DNA from: Roseomonas sp. AR75
GTDB lineage: Bacteria; Pseudomonadota; Alphaproteobacteria; Acetobacterales; Acetobacteraceae
DNA length: 64,000 nucleotides
Direction of reading: 5' to 3'
Assembly (NCBI RefSeq): GCF_005222815.1
Contig: NZ_STGB01000006.1
Location: 930,001 to 994,000, forward strand
Part shown: in pieces, positions 34,907 through 43,027 of the stretch
Numbering within the stretch: the stretch's first letter is position 1
How the letters are laid out: every line of letters begins with the position of its first letter
The notes under the pieces: generated by a model
Seen by the model: the letters and a program-made list of their open reading frames with translations, nothing else
Database searches by the model: none
Told to the model about the DNA's origin: nothing
Translations under genes and position numbers: made by a program

Positions 34907-35836
34907 CTAGCCGCCCAGGAAGCGCGCATCGAACACCTCCTCGGCGGCCGGGGTTCGGGGCAGGCCGAGCGCCGCGGCCATCAGCGAACAGGCGGCGGTG
35001 ATGCGGGCGGGATCCGCCCCGCCCAACCCGAAGCCCGCGACATCGGGATGCGCCATTTCGGCTGCGATGGTGCGTTCCCAGCGGCGGAGCTCCGCATCGA
35101 AGGCGATCGGTTTGTGCGCCGCTACCGCCTCCACCCCGCGGCGCGGATCGGCCATGGCGGCGCGGAACCCGCGCGTCACCGCGCGCACCAGGCCGCGCAC
35201 CGCGCCAGGATCGCCGCGCAGCATCGCGCGGGAGACGACCAGGGCGTTGCCCATCAGCTCCGGTGCGACATCGGCATAGCGCAGGAAGCGCAGCCGCGGC
35301 GCCAGCGCCGCCAGCCCCGCCGCTTCCAGCCCGGCCAGGATGGTGTTGACGAAGCCGAACACGCCTTCCGCAGCGCCATCCTCCAGCATGGCCTGCACCT
35401 GCGCGGCCAGGCTGCGCGGATCCGGCAGGATGTGCACCGAAGCCGGATCGAGACCCGCGCGATGCGCGAAGGCCGGGAAGGCGATCAGCGCGGCGTCGCG
35501 CGCATGCCCGCTGACCCGCCGCCCGGCCAGGTCGCGCGGGCCGTGCACCGGACCGTCGGCCGCGACCGCGATGGTCAGCGGCGTCTCGGCGAAGGCGATG
35601 AAGACCGCCGCCGGCCCCTCGCCCGGCGCCTCCCGTCCCAGCCGCGCGATCAGCGCGGCCAGGTCGCCATAGGCCGCGTCGCAGCCCTGCATATCCTCGA
35701 CCGCCGCGCCGGCGCCCTGGCCGGGCCGCATCGTGACGGCCAACCCCTCCGAGGCGAAATGCCCGTCCGTCTCGGCGAGGAAGAAGCCGGCATGCGGGCC
35801 GGAGAGGCCGGCATTGAGCAGGATGGAAAGCTGCAT
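34907..35836 (-). CDS. THI5/NMT1-like substrate-binding-fold protein without signal peptide (A)
   Basis: Periplasmic-binding-protein fold of the NMT1/THI5 (ThiY, SsuA-like) group, 309 residues. Typical: LNAGLSGPHAGFFLAETDGHF at the N terminus, then a G-D-L-A-A-L pocket loop, and PRDLAGRRVSGHARDAALIAF. It starts directly with the first beta strand (MQLSILLNAG), with no signal peptide or lipobox. No ABC permease or ATPase is near. The protein begins one base into the stop of its paralogue, so the pair is translationally coupled. It may be cytoplasmic, or exported with a distant transporter. Confidence 0.75.
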   Translation of the reverse strand: MQLSILLNAGLSGPHAGFFLAETDGHFASEGLAVTMRPGQGAGAAVEDMQGCDAAYGDLAALIARLGREAPGEGPAAVFIAFAETPLTIAVAADGPVHGPRDLAGRRVSGHARDAALIAFPAFAHRAGLDPASVHILPDPRSLAAQVQAMLEDGAAEGVFGFVNTILAGLEAAGLAALAPRLRFLRYADVAPELMGNALVVSRAMLRGDPGAVRGLVRAVTRGFRAAMADPRRGVEAVAAHKPIAFDAELRRWERTIAAEMAHPDVAGFGLGGADPARITAACSLMAAALGLPRTPAAEEVFDARFLGG

Positions 35837-36777
35837 CAGAGCCTCGGGAGCCCGCCGGGCGCCAACGCATTGGTGAAGGTCGCAATCGGATCCGGCATAG
35901 GCAGGCCCAGTGCCTGGGCATGGAGCGCGATGCCGCGCTTGAATCGCGCACGCTCAACCCAGCCGAGGCCGTAGCCTCGCTCCGGGTCGCGCATCTCGAC
36001 CGCCAGTGTCTCGTACCAGCGCCGCCGCTCCACGTACTCGCGTGCCTCCGGGCCGGCGAATTCCATGACGGCCTCGATCGCCGCCTCGCGTTCCACGAAC
36101 GCGTGCACCAGTCCCGACTGGAACGCTCGGAGCAACGCCATCAGCGGATCCCGGTGCTCCTTCAGCATCCTTGGCGACGCCATCACCGCGGAGCCGTAGA
36201 GGTCGGGCACGAGGTCGGCATAGCGGAAGGTCACGAACTCCGCGTGGCTGTCGCGCTTCTGAGCGGCGAGCGCGGCGGCCAGCGTGCTGCCGTAGCAGAA
36301 CAGCCCCTCCGCCTCGCCCGCCAGCACGCGGTCGGCGAGGCTGGCCATCGGGCCTTCCGCCGGTTCCACCAGCACGCTGTCCCGCGCCAAGCCCGTTGTC
36401 GCGCAGAAGGCCCCGAAGGTGCGCAGCGCCACGTCGCTGGCATGGCCGATCAGCACTGCGCCGGCGAGATCGGCGGGCGTGCGGATCGCGCTGCCGCGCG
36501 GCACGGCGATGCAGGCTGCCGAGGCGCGGAAGGTCGCGAAGACGCCGGTCGGCGCGGTGGCGGGGTCTGCGGCGGCGACCTCCACCAGCGCGTTGATGTC
36601 GCCATAGCCGAGGTCGAAGCCGCCGCGCACCATGCCCGCGGCGGCGTTGTAGGCGCCGGTTCCGGGAGTCAGCTCCAGCTCGATGCCGGCCCGCGCAACG
36701 TAGCCGCGTGTAATCGCGAGCAGCAGCCAAGCCTGCGGGCCGCTGAAACCGGTGTTGAGCAGCATGCGCAAACGCAT
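35836..36777 (-). CDS. THI5/NMT1-like substrate-binding-fold protein without signal peptide (B)
   Basis: Paralogue of the following gene, 313 residues, with the same opening (LLNTGFSGPQAWLLLAITRGY), pocket loop FDLGYGDINALVE, and TPADLAGAVLIGHASDVALRT. Again there is no signal peptide. Both proteins keep an order of secondary-structure motifs typical of ThiY/SsuA binding proteins, and the local alignment suggests tandem duplication with divergence. It is divergent from the fifth Bug receptor with only 72 bases between, so shared control is possible. Confidence 0.75.
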   Translation of the reverse strand: MRLRMLLNTGFSGPQAWLLLAITRGYVARAGIELELTPGTGAYNAAAGMVRGGFDLGYGDINALVEVAAADPATAPTGVFATFRASAACIAVPRGSAIRTPADLAGAVLIGHASDVALRTFGAFCATTGLARDSVLVEPAEGPMASLADRVLAGEAEGLFCYGSTLAAALAAQKRDSHAEFVTFRYADLVPDLYGSAVMASPRMLKEHRDPLMALLRAFQSGLVHAFVEREAAIEAVMEFAGPEAREYVERRRWYETLAVEMRDPERGYGLGWVERARFKRGIALHAQALGLPMPDPIATFTNALAPGGLPRL

Positions 36778-36849
36778 GCCGCATCAGAAACCAATTGCGG
36801 TCATGCTGCAATGCGGCATGATGTTCCGGATCGAAACCGGAGCAGCCGC

Positions 36850-37818
36850 ATGGCCCGCCGCCGCCTTCTTCTCCTCGCCTCGGCCGCGGCGCTCGCCCGC
36901 CCCGCTTTGGCGCAGGCGCCCTGGCCGCAGCGTGCGGTGCGCATCCTGATCTCCTTCCCGCCGGGCGGCTCCAGCGACTTCGTCGCCCGTGTCGTCGCGC
37001 CCCAGCTGACGGAGGCGTTCGGCCAGCAATTCCTGGTGGACAACCGTCCCGGCGCCGGAGGCATGCTGGCGGCGGAGCTGCTCAAGCGGGAACCGGCGGA
37101 CGGCCACACGTTCCTGCTGTCCAACAACGCGCCCTTCACCATCGCGCCGACGATGTTCCCGCGCATCAGCTACGACGTCATGCGCGACTTCACCCATGTC
37201 GCCTATCTCGGCTCCACCTTCGGTGGCTTCGTCACGCATCCCGGCCTCAACCTGAAGACCGTGCCGGAGGTTGTGGCGCGGGCGAAGGCGGAGCCGGGGC
37301 GCCTGACCTTCGGATCCTCCGGCATCGGCTCGATCGGCCACATCACCGGCAACACCTTCGCGCGCCTGGCGCAGGTGGAACTGCTGCACGTGCCCTATCG
37401 CGGCGCAGGCCCGCTGCGCACCGACCTCGCCGCCGGCACCGTCGGCATGGCCTTCGAGGGGCTGATCACCAACCTGCCGGCGATCCGCAACGGCGCGCTG
37501 AACGGGCTTGCGGTGACGGCGGAGGGCCGCAACCCCCTGGCGCCGGACATCCCGACCTTCCGAGAGCTCGGCTACGACATCATCGTGAAGAACTGGCACG
37601 GGCTGTCGGGGCCGGCGGGCGTGCCGGCGCCGATCGTCGCGCGCCTGCAGCAGGCACTGGCCGAGATCTGCGCGCGCCCGGCCGTGACCGAGCAGTTCCT
37701 GCGCATCGGCAATTTCTGGGAGCCGATGACGACGCCCGCCTTCAACAGCTTTGTCGCGCAGGAGATCGTCGCCTGGCGGCCGATGATCATCGCCGCCGAC
37801 GCCGTGGACAAGGGCTGA
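36850..37818 (+). CDS. Bug-family periplasmic solute receptor, fifth of five
   Basis: TctC-like binding protein, 322 residues, with signal peptide MARRRLLLLASAAALARPA and cleavage near ALAQ, then ISFPPGGSSDFVARVV. The mature part keeps PYRGAGPLRTDLAAGTVG. It is divergent from the tandem THI5-like genes and stops before a GC palindrome shared with the convergent TSCPD gene. No transporter membrane genes are seen. Confidence 0.87.
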   Translation: MARRRLLLLASAAALARPALAQAPWPQRAVRILISFPPGGSSDFVARVVAPQLTEAFGQQFLVDNRPGAGGMLAAELLKREPADGHTFLLSNNAPFTIAPTMFPRISYDVMRDFTHVAYLGSTFGGFVTHPGLNLKTVPEVVARAKAEPGRLTFGSSGIGSIGHITGNTFARLAQVELLHVPYRGAGPLRTDLAAGTVGMAFEGLITNLPAIRNGALNGLAVTAEGRNPLAPDIPTFRELGYDIIVKNWHGLSGPAGVPAPIVARLQQALAEICARPAVTEQFLRIGNFWEPMTTPAFNSFVAQEIVAWRPMIIAADAVDKG

Positions 37819-37830
37819 ACCGCAGGGGCC

Positions 37831-37846
37831 CGGGCCGCGCGGCCCG
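37831..37846. terminator. GC palindrome between convergent genes
   Basis: CGGGCCGC/GCGGCCCG is a perfect eight-by-eight palindrome in the 33-base gap between the converging ends of the Bug receptor and TSCPD gene. It lacks a T-run, so its terminator role is tentative. Confidence 0.4.
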
Positions 37847-37851
37847 GCCGC

Positions 37852-39381
37852 TCAGCCGACCAGCCGCAACTGCTTGCGCCGGGCGCGCGGGGAAGGCGTC
37901 TCGGGCAGGTCGAGCGGCAGCAGCGGTGCCTGCTCCGCCGCGCGGCCCACGGCGTCCGGCGCGCAATCGGCTTCCTCGGGATCGGGCAGGTCGAGCCGGC
38001 CGAGATACTCGCGCGCGAGCTTGCGGAAGGCCCAGTCCAGCACGCTGGTGGCACGCTGGATGACCGGGTCGCCCTCCACAGCGCCGGCCGGGCCGAAGCG
38101 GGTATAGGCATGCGCGTCCACGAAGGCGGCGAGCGGCAGGCCCGCGGCCAGGGCGATGGACACGCTCTGCATCATCGCATCCATCAGGCTGCGATAGGCC
38201 GCGCCTTCCTTGGTCAGCGCGATGGCGATCTCGACGGGCTGGCCCTGCGGGTCCTCGGTTGTGCGCAGCACCACGCGATGCCCGCCGACCGTCACCTTCC
38301 ACACCGCGCCGGAGGGGCGCAGCGGCAGGGCAGGGGCACGCGCCGGCGCCGGAGCAGCGGGGCGTGCGGGCGCGGCCTCGGCCGCGGGCATCGGCGGCGC
38401 GGCATGCAGGAAGGGCGAGATGGCCTGCGTCATGGCCAGCCAGGCCGCATGCGGCGGCGGCGCGAGCAGGCGCTCGGCGGCCGCGCCGGCCCGCAGCGCC
38501 GCGCGGGTCGGCAGTTCCGCCACCCAGCCGTCGCGGTCCAGCGTCAGCCGGCTCGGCCCGGCCGCGGGCGCAAGCCCGCCGCTTTCGGCGCCAAGCAGCT
38601 GTTCCACCGCGTCGGGCGCCGACAATGCCACCAGGGCGCGATGACGCAGCCCGGCGCATCCGGCCGCGGCATCGAGTGCGGCGCGCGCCGCCGCGGCCAG
38701 CCCCGGCACCGGGGTTTCGCCCGGCGGCGCCGGCGCAAGCAGCGCCACCGGCTCCCGCGCGCCCATCCGGTCCGCCAGGCGTCCGCTTTCCGCCTCGGCG
38801 GCGCCGCGCGTCAGGGCGGCGATGGCCGCGCCCACCGCGCGACCCTCGGCGCTGCCATAGGCAAGGCGGAGCCCGGCCAGCAGTCCAGCGAGATCGGCAA
38901 AGCCGAGCACCAGGCGATGCGCCTTGGCGCCGGTCGCGATGTCGAGCGCCCGCACCGCGAGCGCCACGGCCGCGGCATAGGCTTCCGTGTCGAAGCCGCC
39001 ATCGGGCGAGAGGAAGGCCGGCAGATTCAGCACGAAGCGCGGCGTGCCCTTCGCCTCCTGCCGCCACAGGGCCAGGCCCGGCGCGCCGCGGCGCGACAGC
39101 AGCAGGGCGCGCAGCCCCTCCGTGAAGGCGCGCGCCTCCGTGGCGTCGGCCAGGATGCGAAGCTGTCGCCCCCGCTCGGCCAGCGGCGTGATCCACGCCT
39201 CGGCGAGCCGCGGCAGCACCACCGGGCCGGATCCCGGCGCAATGGCGGCGAGCGCAGCGGCTTCCTCCTCGTCCCAGGCGACGGGCAGGGCGACGGCGCG
39301 CGAGGGCGAATCGGGGTCGGGCGCGGCACGGACCCGCTGCAGGGGGATGCCGTCCCACAAGGTTCCGCGGAGCTGCGACAT
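37852..39381 (-). CDS. TSCPD-domain protein, relic of a class II ribonucleotide reductase
   Basis: Protein of about 509 residues. The C-terminal 130 residues match the tail of B12-dependent NrdJ: TVGGHRVVLRTTEDPQGQPV, then SLMDAMMQSVSIALAAGLPL, DAHAYTRFGPAGAVEGDP, and RATSVLDWAFRKLAREYLGR. The N terminus (LRGTLWDGIPLQRVR) and middle keep only faint NrdJ-like segments and are Ala/Pro-rich. The radical-forming and redox cysteines that a working reductase needs are not recognisable, and the length is less than half of NrdJ. The role is unknown; a regulatory or scaffold function with NrdJ is possible. The start could be 14 codons upstream. Confidence 0.72.
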   Translation of the reverse strand: MSQLRGTLWDGIPLQRVRAAPDPDSPSRAVALPVAWDEEEAAALAAIAPGSGPVVLPRLAEAWITPLAERGRQLRILADATEARAFTEGLRALLLSRRGAPGLALWRQEAKGTPRFVLNLPAFLSPDGGFDTEAYAAAVALAVRALDIATGAKAHRLVLGFADLAGLLAGLRLAYGSAEGRAVGAAIAALTRGAAEAESGRLADRMGAREPVALLAPAPPGETPVPGLAAAARAALDAAAGCAGLRHRALVALSAPDAVEQLLGAESGGLAPAAGPSRLTLDRDGWVAELPTRAALRAGAAAERLLAPPPHAAWLAMTQAISPFLHAAPPMPAAEAAPARPAAPAPARAPALPLRPSGAVWKVTVGGHRVVLRTTEDPQGQPVEIAIALTKEGAAYRSLMDAMMQSVSIALAAGLPLAAFVDAHAYTRFGPAGAVEGDPVIQRATSVLDWAFRKLAREYLGRLDLPDPEEADCAPDAVGRAAEQAPLLPLDLPETPSPRARRKQLRLVG

Positions 39382-39580
39382 GGCCGCATCCTGCGGGGAC
39401 GCAAGCGGCCGGGCAAGCCGCATCTTGGGGTATTCCACGTCCGGCACCGCAATATCCTGTGGATAGCGCCCGTATTTTTGCGCTGCGGCGAGGCTTGTGC
39501 GAGAGTGGGAGGAATCGCAGATGCGGATCGCGCCGCGGATGCGGCGCGCCCACCCCGCTGCGGCGGATCGAGGACCACCC

Positions 39581-39931
39581 ATGTTCGAGCGCCTGCTCGC
39601 CCGCTTCTCCGGCCGCCAGGTCGGCACGGATCGCTTCGGCAACGCCTATTTCGAATCCCGCGGCGAATACCGGCACTACGGCCGCACCCGCCGCTGGGTC
39701 ATCTATGCCGGCAAGGCCGAGCCGAGTTCCGTGCCGCCGGAATGGCATGGCTGGCTGCACCACACCACGGACGCGCCGCTGCCCGAAGCCAAGCGCTACC
39801 CCTGGATGCTGGAGCACCGCCCCAACCCCACCGGCACCGCCGCGGCCTATCGCCCGCAGGGCCATGACTATGTCGGCGGCCAGCGCCAGCCGACGGCCGG
39901 CGACTACGAGGCCTGGACGCCGGGGCGCTGA
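39581..39931 (+). CDS. NADH:ubiquinone oxidoreductase accessory subunit, NDUFA12 family
   Basis: Small supernumerary complex I protein, 116 residues, homologous to mitochondrial NDUFA12/B17.2. The hallmark sequence is present: VGTDRFGNAYFESR, RRWVIYAGKAEPSSVPPEWHGWLHH, and RPNPTGTAAAYRPQG near the end. In alphaproteobacteria it assists complex I assembly or stability at the membrane arm junction. It is followed immediately by mlaD, as in related genomes. Confidence 0.9.
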   Translation: MFERLLARFSGRQVGTDRFGNAYFESRGEYRHYGRTRRWVIYAGKAEPSSVPPEWHGWLHHTTDAPLPEAKRYPWMLEHRPNPTGTAAAYRPQGHDYVGGQRQPTAGDYEAWTPGR

Positions 39932-39933
39932 GG

Positions 39934-40440
39934 GTGCGGGGACGCTCCATCACGGAGGTCGCCGCGGGCGGCGTGGTGCTGCTCGTCGCCATCGCCTTCC
40001 TGGTCTTCGCCGTCACCAATTCGGGCCGTGGCGGCATCAGCGGCCCGGCCATCACCCTCTCCGCGAAGTTCGACCGGATCGACGGGTTGGCGCCGGGCGC
40101 CGATGTGCGCATCGCCGGCGTGAAGGTCGGCTCCGTCACCGACCAGCGCATCGATCCGCAGACCTTCCTCGCGGTGCTGACCTTCCGCGTGGATGGCAAC
40201 CTCCGCCTGCCCAGCGACAGTTCGGCCGAGATCGCCAGCGAGGGGCTGCTCGGCGGCAAGTTCGTCTCGATCGTGCCGGGTGGGTCGGACCGGATCCTGG
40301 CCGATGGCGGGCAGATCACGATCACGCAATCCTCGATCAGCCTGGAAGCGCTGCTCGGGCGCTTCATCTTCTCCATGACGGAAGGCCAGGGCAACAACGC
40401 CCAGGGCCGGCAGGAGGGCGGAACCGCCAACCCGCGATGA
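39934..40440 (+). CDS. mlaD: MlaD-like phospholipid-transport protein (MCE domain)
   Basis: Periplasm-facing MCE-domain protein, 168 residues, with a single N-terminal membrane anchor (AAGGVVLLVAIAFLVFAV) and one MCE domain starting near GLAPGADVRIAGVKVG, then GNLRLPSDSSAEIASEGLLGG. It would act in the Mla pathway, which maintains outer-membrane lipid asymmetry by moving phospholipid between membranes. It starts with GTG two bases after the NDUFA12 stop. The other mla genes are not in the window. Confidence 0.9.
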   Translation: MRGRSITEVAAGGVVLLVAIAFLVFAVTNSGRGGISGPAITLSAKFDRIDGLAPGADVRIAGVKVGSVTDQRIDPQTFLAVLTFRVDGNLRLPSDSSAEIASEGLLGGKFVSIVPGGSDRILADGGQITITQSSISLEALLGRFIFSMTEGQGNNAQGRQEGGTANPR

Positions 40441-40658
40441 ACGCGATGGACCCCCCGGCGCAATGGCCGGGTGCCGATGGTGCCCCGGTCTCCTGCCGGG
40501 AGAAGCTGAAGATGCTGGGCGAGAACCACCGGGAGACCGCGCAGGTGCTGCGCGACACCTTCGAGGATGCGGTGCTCATGGGGGTCGACGAGGCCGCGAT
40601 GCGCCGCATCCTGACCGACCTGGTGGCCGCGCTGCCCAGCCCGAAGCGCCCCGCATGA
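40437..40658 (+). CDS. Small conserved protein between mlaD and DUF2155
   Basis: Predicted soluble protein, 73 residues, mostly helical after residue 20 (REKLKMLGENHRETAQVLRDTF). It overlaps mlaD by ATGA and the following gene by ATGA as well, so all three are coupled. I do not recognise the family. Its position suggests a role with the envelope proteins on either side. Confidence 0.65.
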   Translation: MNAMDPPAQWPGADGAPVSCREKLKMLGENHRETAQVLRDTFEDAVLMGVDEAAMRRILTDLVAALPSPKRPA

Positions 40659-41023
40659 TCCGCGCCGTGGCGATCATCGCGGCGCTCTCGCTGCCGGCGG
40701 CAGCGCAGGCGCAGGGCTGGGTCAACCAGCGCGTGGCGGAGTTGCAGGCGCTGGACAAGGTGACCGCACGGGTGACGACGCTGCGCGTGCCGATCGGCCA
40801 GCCGCAATCCTTCGGCAGCCTCACCATCACGGTGCGCGCCTGCAACGCCCGCCCGCCTGACGAGGTGCCGGACGCCGCCGCCTGGCTCGCCATCACCGAC
40901 AGCCTCGCCCCGGCCAACGGCGCCGTGGTGTTCCAGGGCTGGATGTTCGCCAATGCGCCGGGCGTGCATATGCTGCAGCACCCGGTCTATGACATCCGCG
41001 TGCTGGAGTGCCGGGCCTCGTAG
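40655..41023 (+). CDS. DUF2155 periplasmic protein
   Basis: Secreted protein, 122 residues: signal peptide MIRAVAIIAALSLPAAAQAQ, then a beta-rich domain (DKVTARVTTLRVPIG, FGSLTITVRACNARPPDE, GWMFANAPGVHMLQHPVYDI). The family is usually found beside aat, accC and NDUFA12 in alphaproteobacteria, as here. Two cysteines remain in the mature part. The function is unknown but is probably envelope-related. Confidence 0.85.
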   Translation: MIRAVAIIAALSLPAAAQAQGWVNQRVAELQALDKVTARVTTLRVPIGQPQSFGSLTITVRACNARPPDEVPDAAAWLAITDSLAPANGAVVFQGWMFANAPGVHMLQHPVYDIRVLECRAS

Positions 41024-41039
41024 CACCAGGGAAAAGCCG

Positions 41040-41510
41040 ATGAGCTTCCAGGACGCGGTCCGCACCTGCCTGAACAAATACGGCACCTTCACGGGCCGCG
41101 CGCGGCGTTCGGAATTCTGGTTCTTCTGGCTGTTCAATGTGCTGGTGCAGTCGGCGTCCTCCATTCTGGACGCCATCGTCTTCTCCGAGATCCAGCCGAT
41201 CACGGCGCTGACCTCGCTGGCGCTGCTGCTGCCGGGCCTGGCGGTGGCCGTGCGGCGGCTGCACGACAATGGCCGCAGCGGGTGGTGGATCCTCATCGGC
41301 CTGGTGCCGCTGGTCGGCTGGATCGTGCTGCTGGTCTGGTATCTCTCGCGCGGAGGGGACGGGCCGAACCGCTTCGGCCCCGATCCGCGCGATGCATCCG
41401 GCCCGGGCTGGGGAGCACCGCCGCCGCCTTCCATGCCCCGCAGCGGCGGCAGCCCGCCGGGTGGCGGCGGGCGGCCCTGGCCGGTCAGCCCGCCGCGCGC
41501 AGCGCCCTGA
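41040..41510 (+). CDS. DUF805 membrane protein
   Basis: Inner-membrane protein, 156 residues: the conserved N terminus FGRAxxREFW appears as FTGRARRSEFWFFWLFN, then three or four spans with VRRLHDNGRSGWWILIGLVP. A Pro/Gly-rich tail (PPPPSMPRSGGSPPGGGG) extends past the usual domain and overlaps the convergent aat end. Function unknown. Confidence 0.85.
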   Translation: MSFQDAVRTCLNKYGTFTGRARRSEFWFFWLFNVLVQSASSILDAIVFSEIQPITALTSLALLLPGLAVAVRRLHDNGRSGWWILIGLVPLVGWIVLLVWYLSRGGDGPNRFGPDPRDASGPGWGAPPPPSMPRSGGSPPGGGGRPWPVSPPRAAP

Positions 41511-42159
41511 TCTCGGCCGCCAGCAGGTCCGCCTTTGGGGCATCCTGCCAGTTCGCCGCCTCCTCCATCGCCTCCGCCAGCAGGCGCTTGTACTGCGCCC
41601 GCGGCACCTCGTGGCAGCCGAACTGCGCCAGATGCGTGGTCTGGAACTGCGCATCCAGCAGGCGGAAGCCGAACAGTCGCAGCCGCGCCACAAGGTGCAC
41701 CAGCCCGACCTTGGAGGCGTCGCGGACGCGGCTGAACATGCTCTCGCCGAAGAAGGCGCCGCCGAGCGCCACGCCATAGAGCCCGCCCACCAGTTCCCCG
41801 GCCTCCGGCGGTCCGAACCAGACCTCGATGGAATGCGCGTGGCCGATGCGGTGCAGAGCGCCGAACAGCCGCTCGATCTCGGGGTTGATCCAGGTCTCCT
41901 CGCGGCCCTCGGCGGGTTCCGCGCAGCCCATGATCACGCCGTGGAAGTCGCGGTTGGAGGTCACCTGGAAGGGGCCGGAGAGCACCGTCCGCTGCAGCCG
42001 CCGCGGCAGGTGGAACCCGTGCAGCGGGATCACGCCACGCTGCTCCGGATCCAGCCAATAGAGCCGTTCGCCCCGGCGGCTTTCCGCCATGGGGAACAGC
42101 CCCGCGCGGTAGGCGCGAAGCAGGAGGTCCGGCGTGATCTCGAGCTGGCGGCGGCTCAC
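41485..42159 (-). CDS. aat: Leucyl/phenylalanyl-tRNA-protein transferase
   Basis: Aminoacyl-tRNA-dependent transferase, 224 residues, which adds Leu or Phe to proteins with N-terminal Arg or Lys so that ClpS/ClpAP degrade them (N-end rule). Diagnostic segments are LLRAYRAGLFPMAESR, YWLDPEQRGVIPL, and GVALGGAFFGESMFSR. The 3' end overlaps the DUF805 tail by 26 bases on the opposite strand. Confidence 0.92.
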   Translation of the reverse strand: MSRRQLEITPDLLLRAYRAGLFPMAESRRGERLYWLDPEQRGVIPLHGFHLPRRLQRTVLSGPFQVTSNRDFHGVIMGCAEPAEGREETWINPEIERLFGALHRIGHAHSIEVWFGPPEAGELVGGLYGVALGGAFFGESMFSRVRDASKVGLVHLVARLRLFGFRLLDAQFQTTHLAQFGCHEVPRAQYKRLLAEAMEEAANWQDAPKADLLAAEIRALRAAG

Positions 42160-42242
42160 CCGGCCATTATGCGCCGGCCGGGCGCCCCGCGCGAGATTCG
42201 TGTCGGCATGCCGCCCGCACGCCTCCGGGAATTACACCCGCT

Positions 42243-42974
42243 TCATCCGATCGCCTCGAGCATGGCGGTCAGCTGCGCCGGATGCAGCACCATCGCGTCA
42301 TGGCCGGAGGCGATCTCCAGCCATTGCCAGCCGCGCTGACGCTTCACCCATTGCCGCGTGCTCTCGATCGCGCCGTAGATCGGGTCGGTGCAGACGATGT
42401 AGGTACAGGGCAGGCCGTTGCCGACCGGATTGGCGAGGGGAAGGCTGCTCTCGTAGCTTCCGACGGGATGCGGCGTCAGCCGCCGGCGCACCCAATCGGC
42501 GTTCGGGTGGTCCTCCGGCACCCCGAAGGCCGCGACCGGCGGCGTGGGCATGGCGATGCCTCCGCCCTGTTCCGCCACCAGCTTGCGCCGGGCCGCAGCG
42601 ATCTCCGGCGGCAGCACGCCGAACGCGGTCTGCCCGCTCTCCAGGATCACGGCGTCGAGATAGACCAACTGCCGGATGCGCGCGGGGATGCGGTCCGCAA
42701 CGCCGGTGATGGCCACGCCGGCGTGGCTGTGGCCGACGAGGACCAGGTCCCGCAGTTCCTCGGCCTCGATGTGGTTGACCAGGTCGACGACGAAGGTCTC
42801 GAGATCGATGTCGCGGGACAGCAGGTGCTTGCGCTCGCCGAGCCCCGTCAGCGTCGGGGTGGTGACGCGGTGCCCGCTGCCGCGGAGCAGGTCGGCCACC
42901 TCGCGCCAGCACCACCCGCCATGCCAGGCGCCGTGCACCAGAACATAGGTCCTTGGAGCCGCATCCCGCGCCAT
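42243..42974 (-). CDS. Alpha/beta hydrolase
   Basis: Serine hydrolase, 243 residues. The oxyanion segment YVLVHGAWHGGWCWREV, nucleophile elbow GHSHAG, and C-terminal His in ASGHDAMVLHP are present. It resembles plant methyl esterase/hydroxynitrile lyase-like and EstC-type carboxylesterases. It interrupts the otherwise conserved accC-aat neighbourhood and may be a recent insertion; the substrate is unknown. Confidence 0.83.
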   Translation of the reverse strand: MARDAAPRTYVLVHGAWHGGWCWREVADLLRGSGHRVTTPTLTGLGERKHLLSRDIDLETFVVDLVNHIEAEELRDLVLVGHSHAGVAITGVADRIPARIRQLVYLDAVILESGQTAFGVLPPEIAAARRKLVAEQGGGIAMPTPPVAAFGVPEDHPNADWVRRRLTPHPVGSYESSLPLANPVGNGLPCTYIVCTDPIYGAIESTRQWVKRQRGWQWLEIASGHDAMVLHPAQLTAMLEAIG

Positions 42975-43027
42975 CGCCGCCTCCGTTCGCCAGGGGCGGC
43001 GATCATGCGGGCGCGCCGCGCGCCGCG

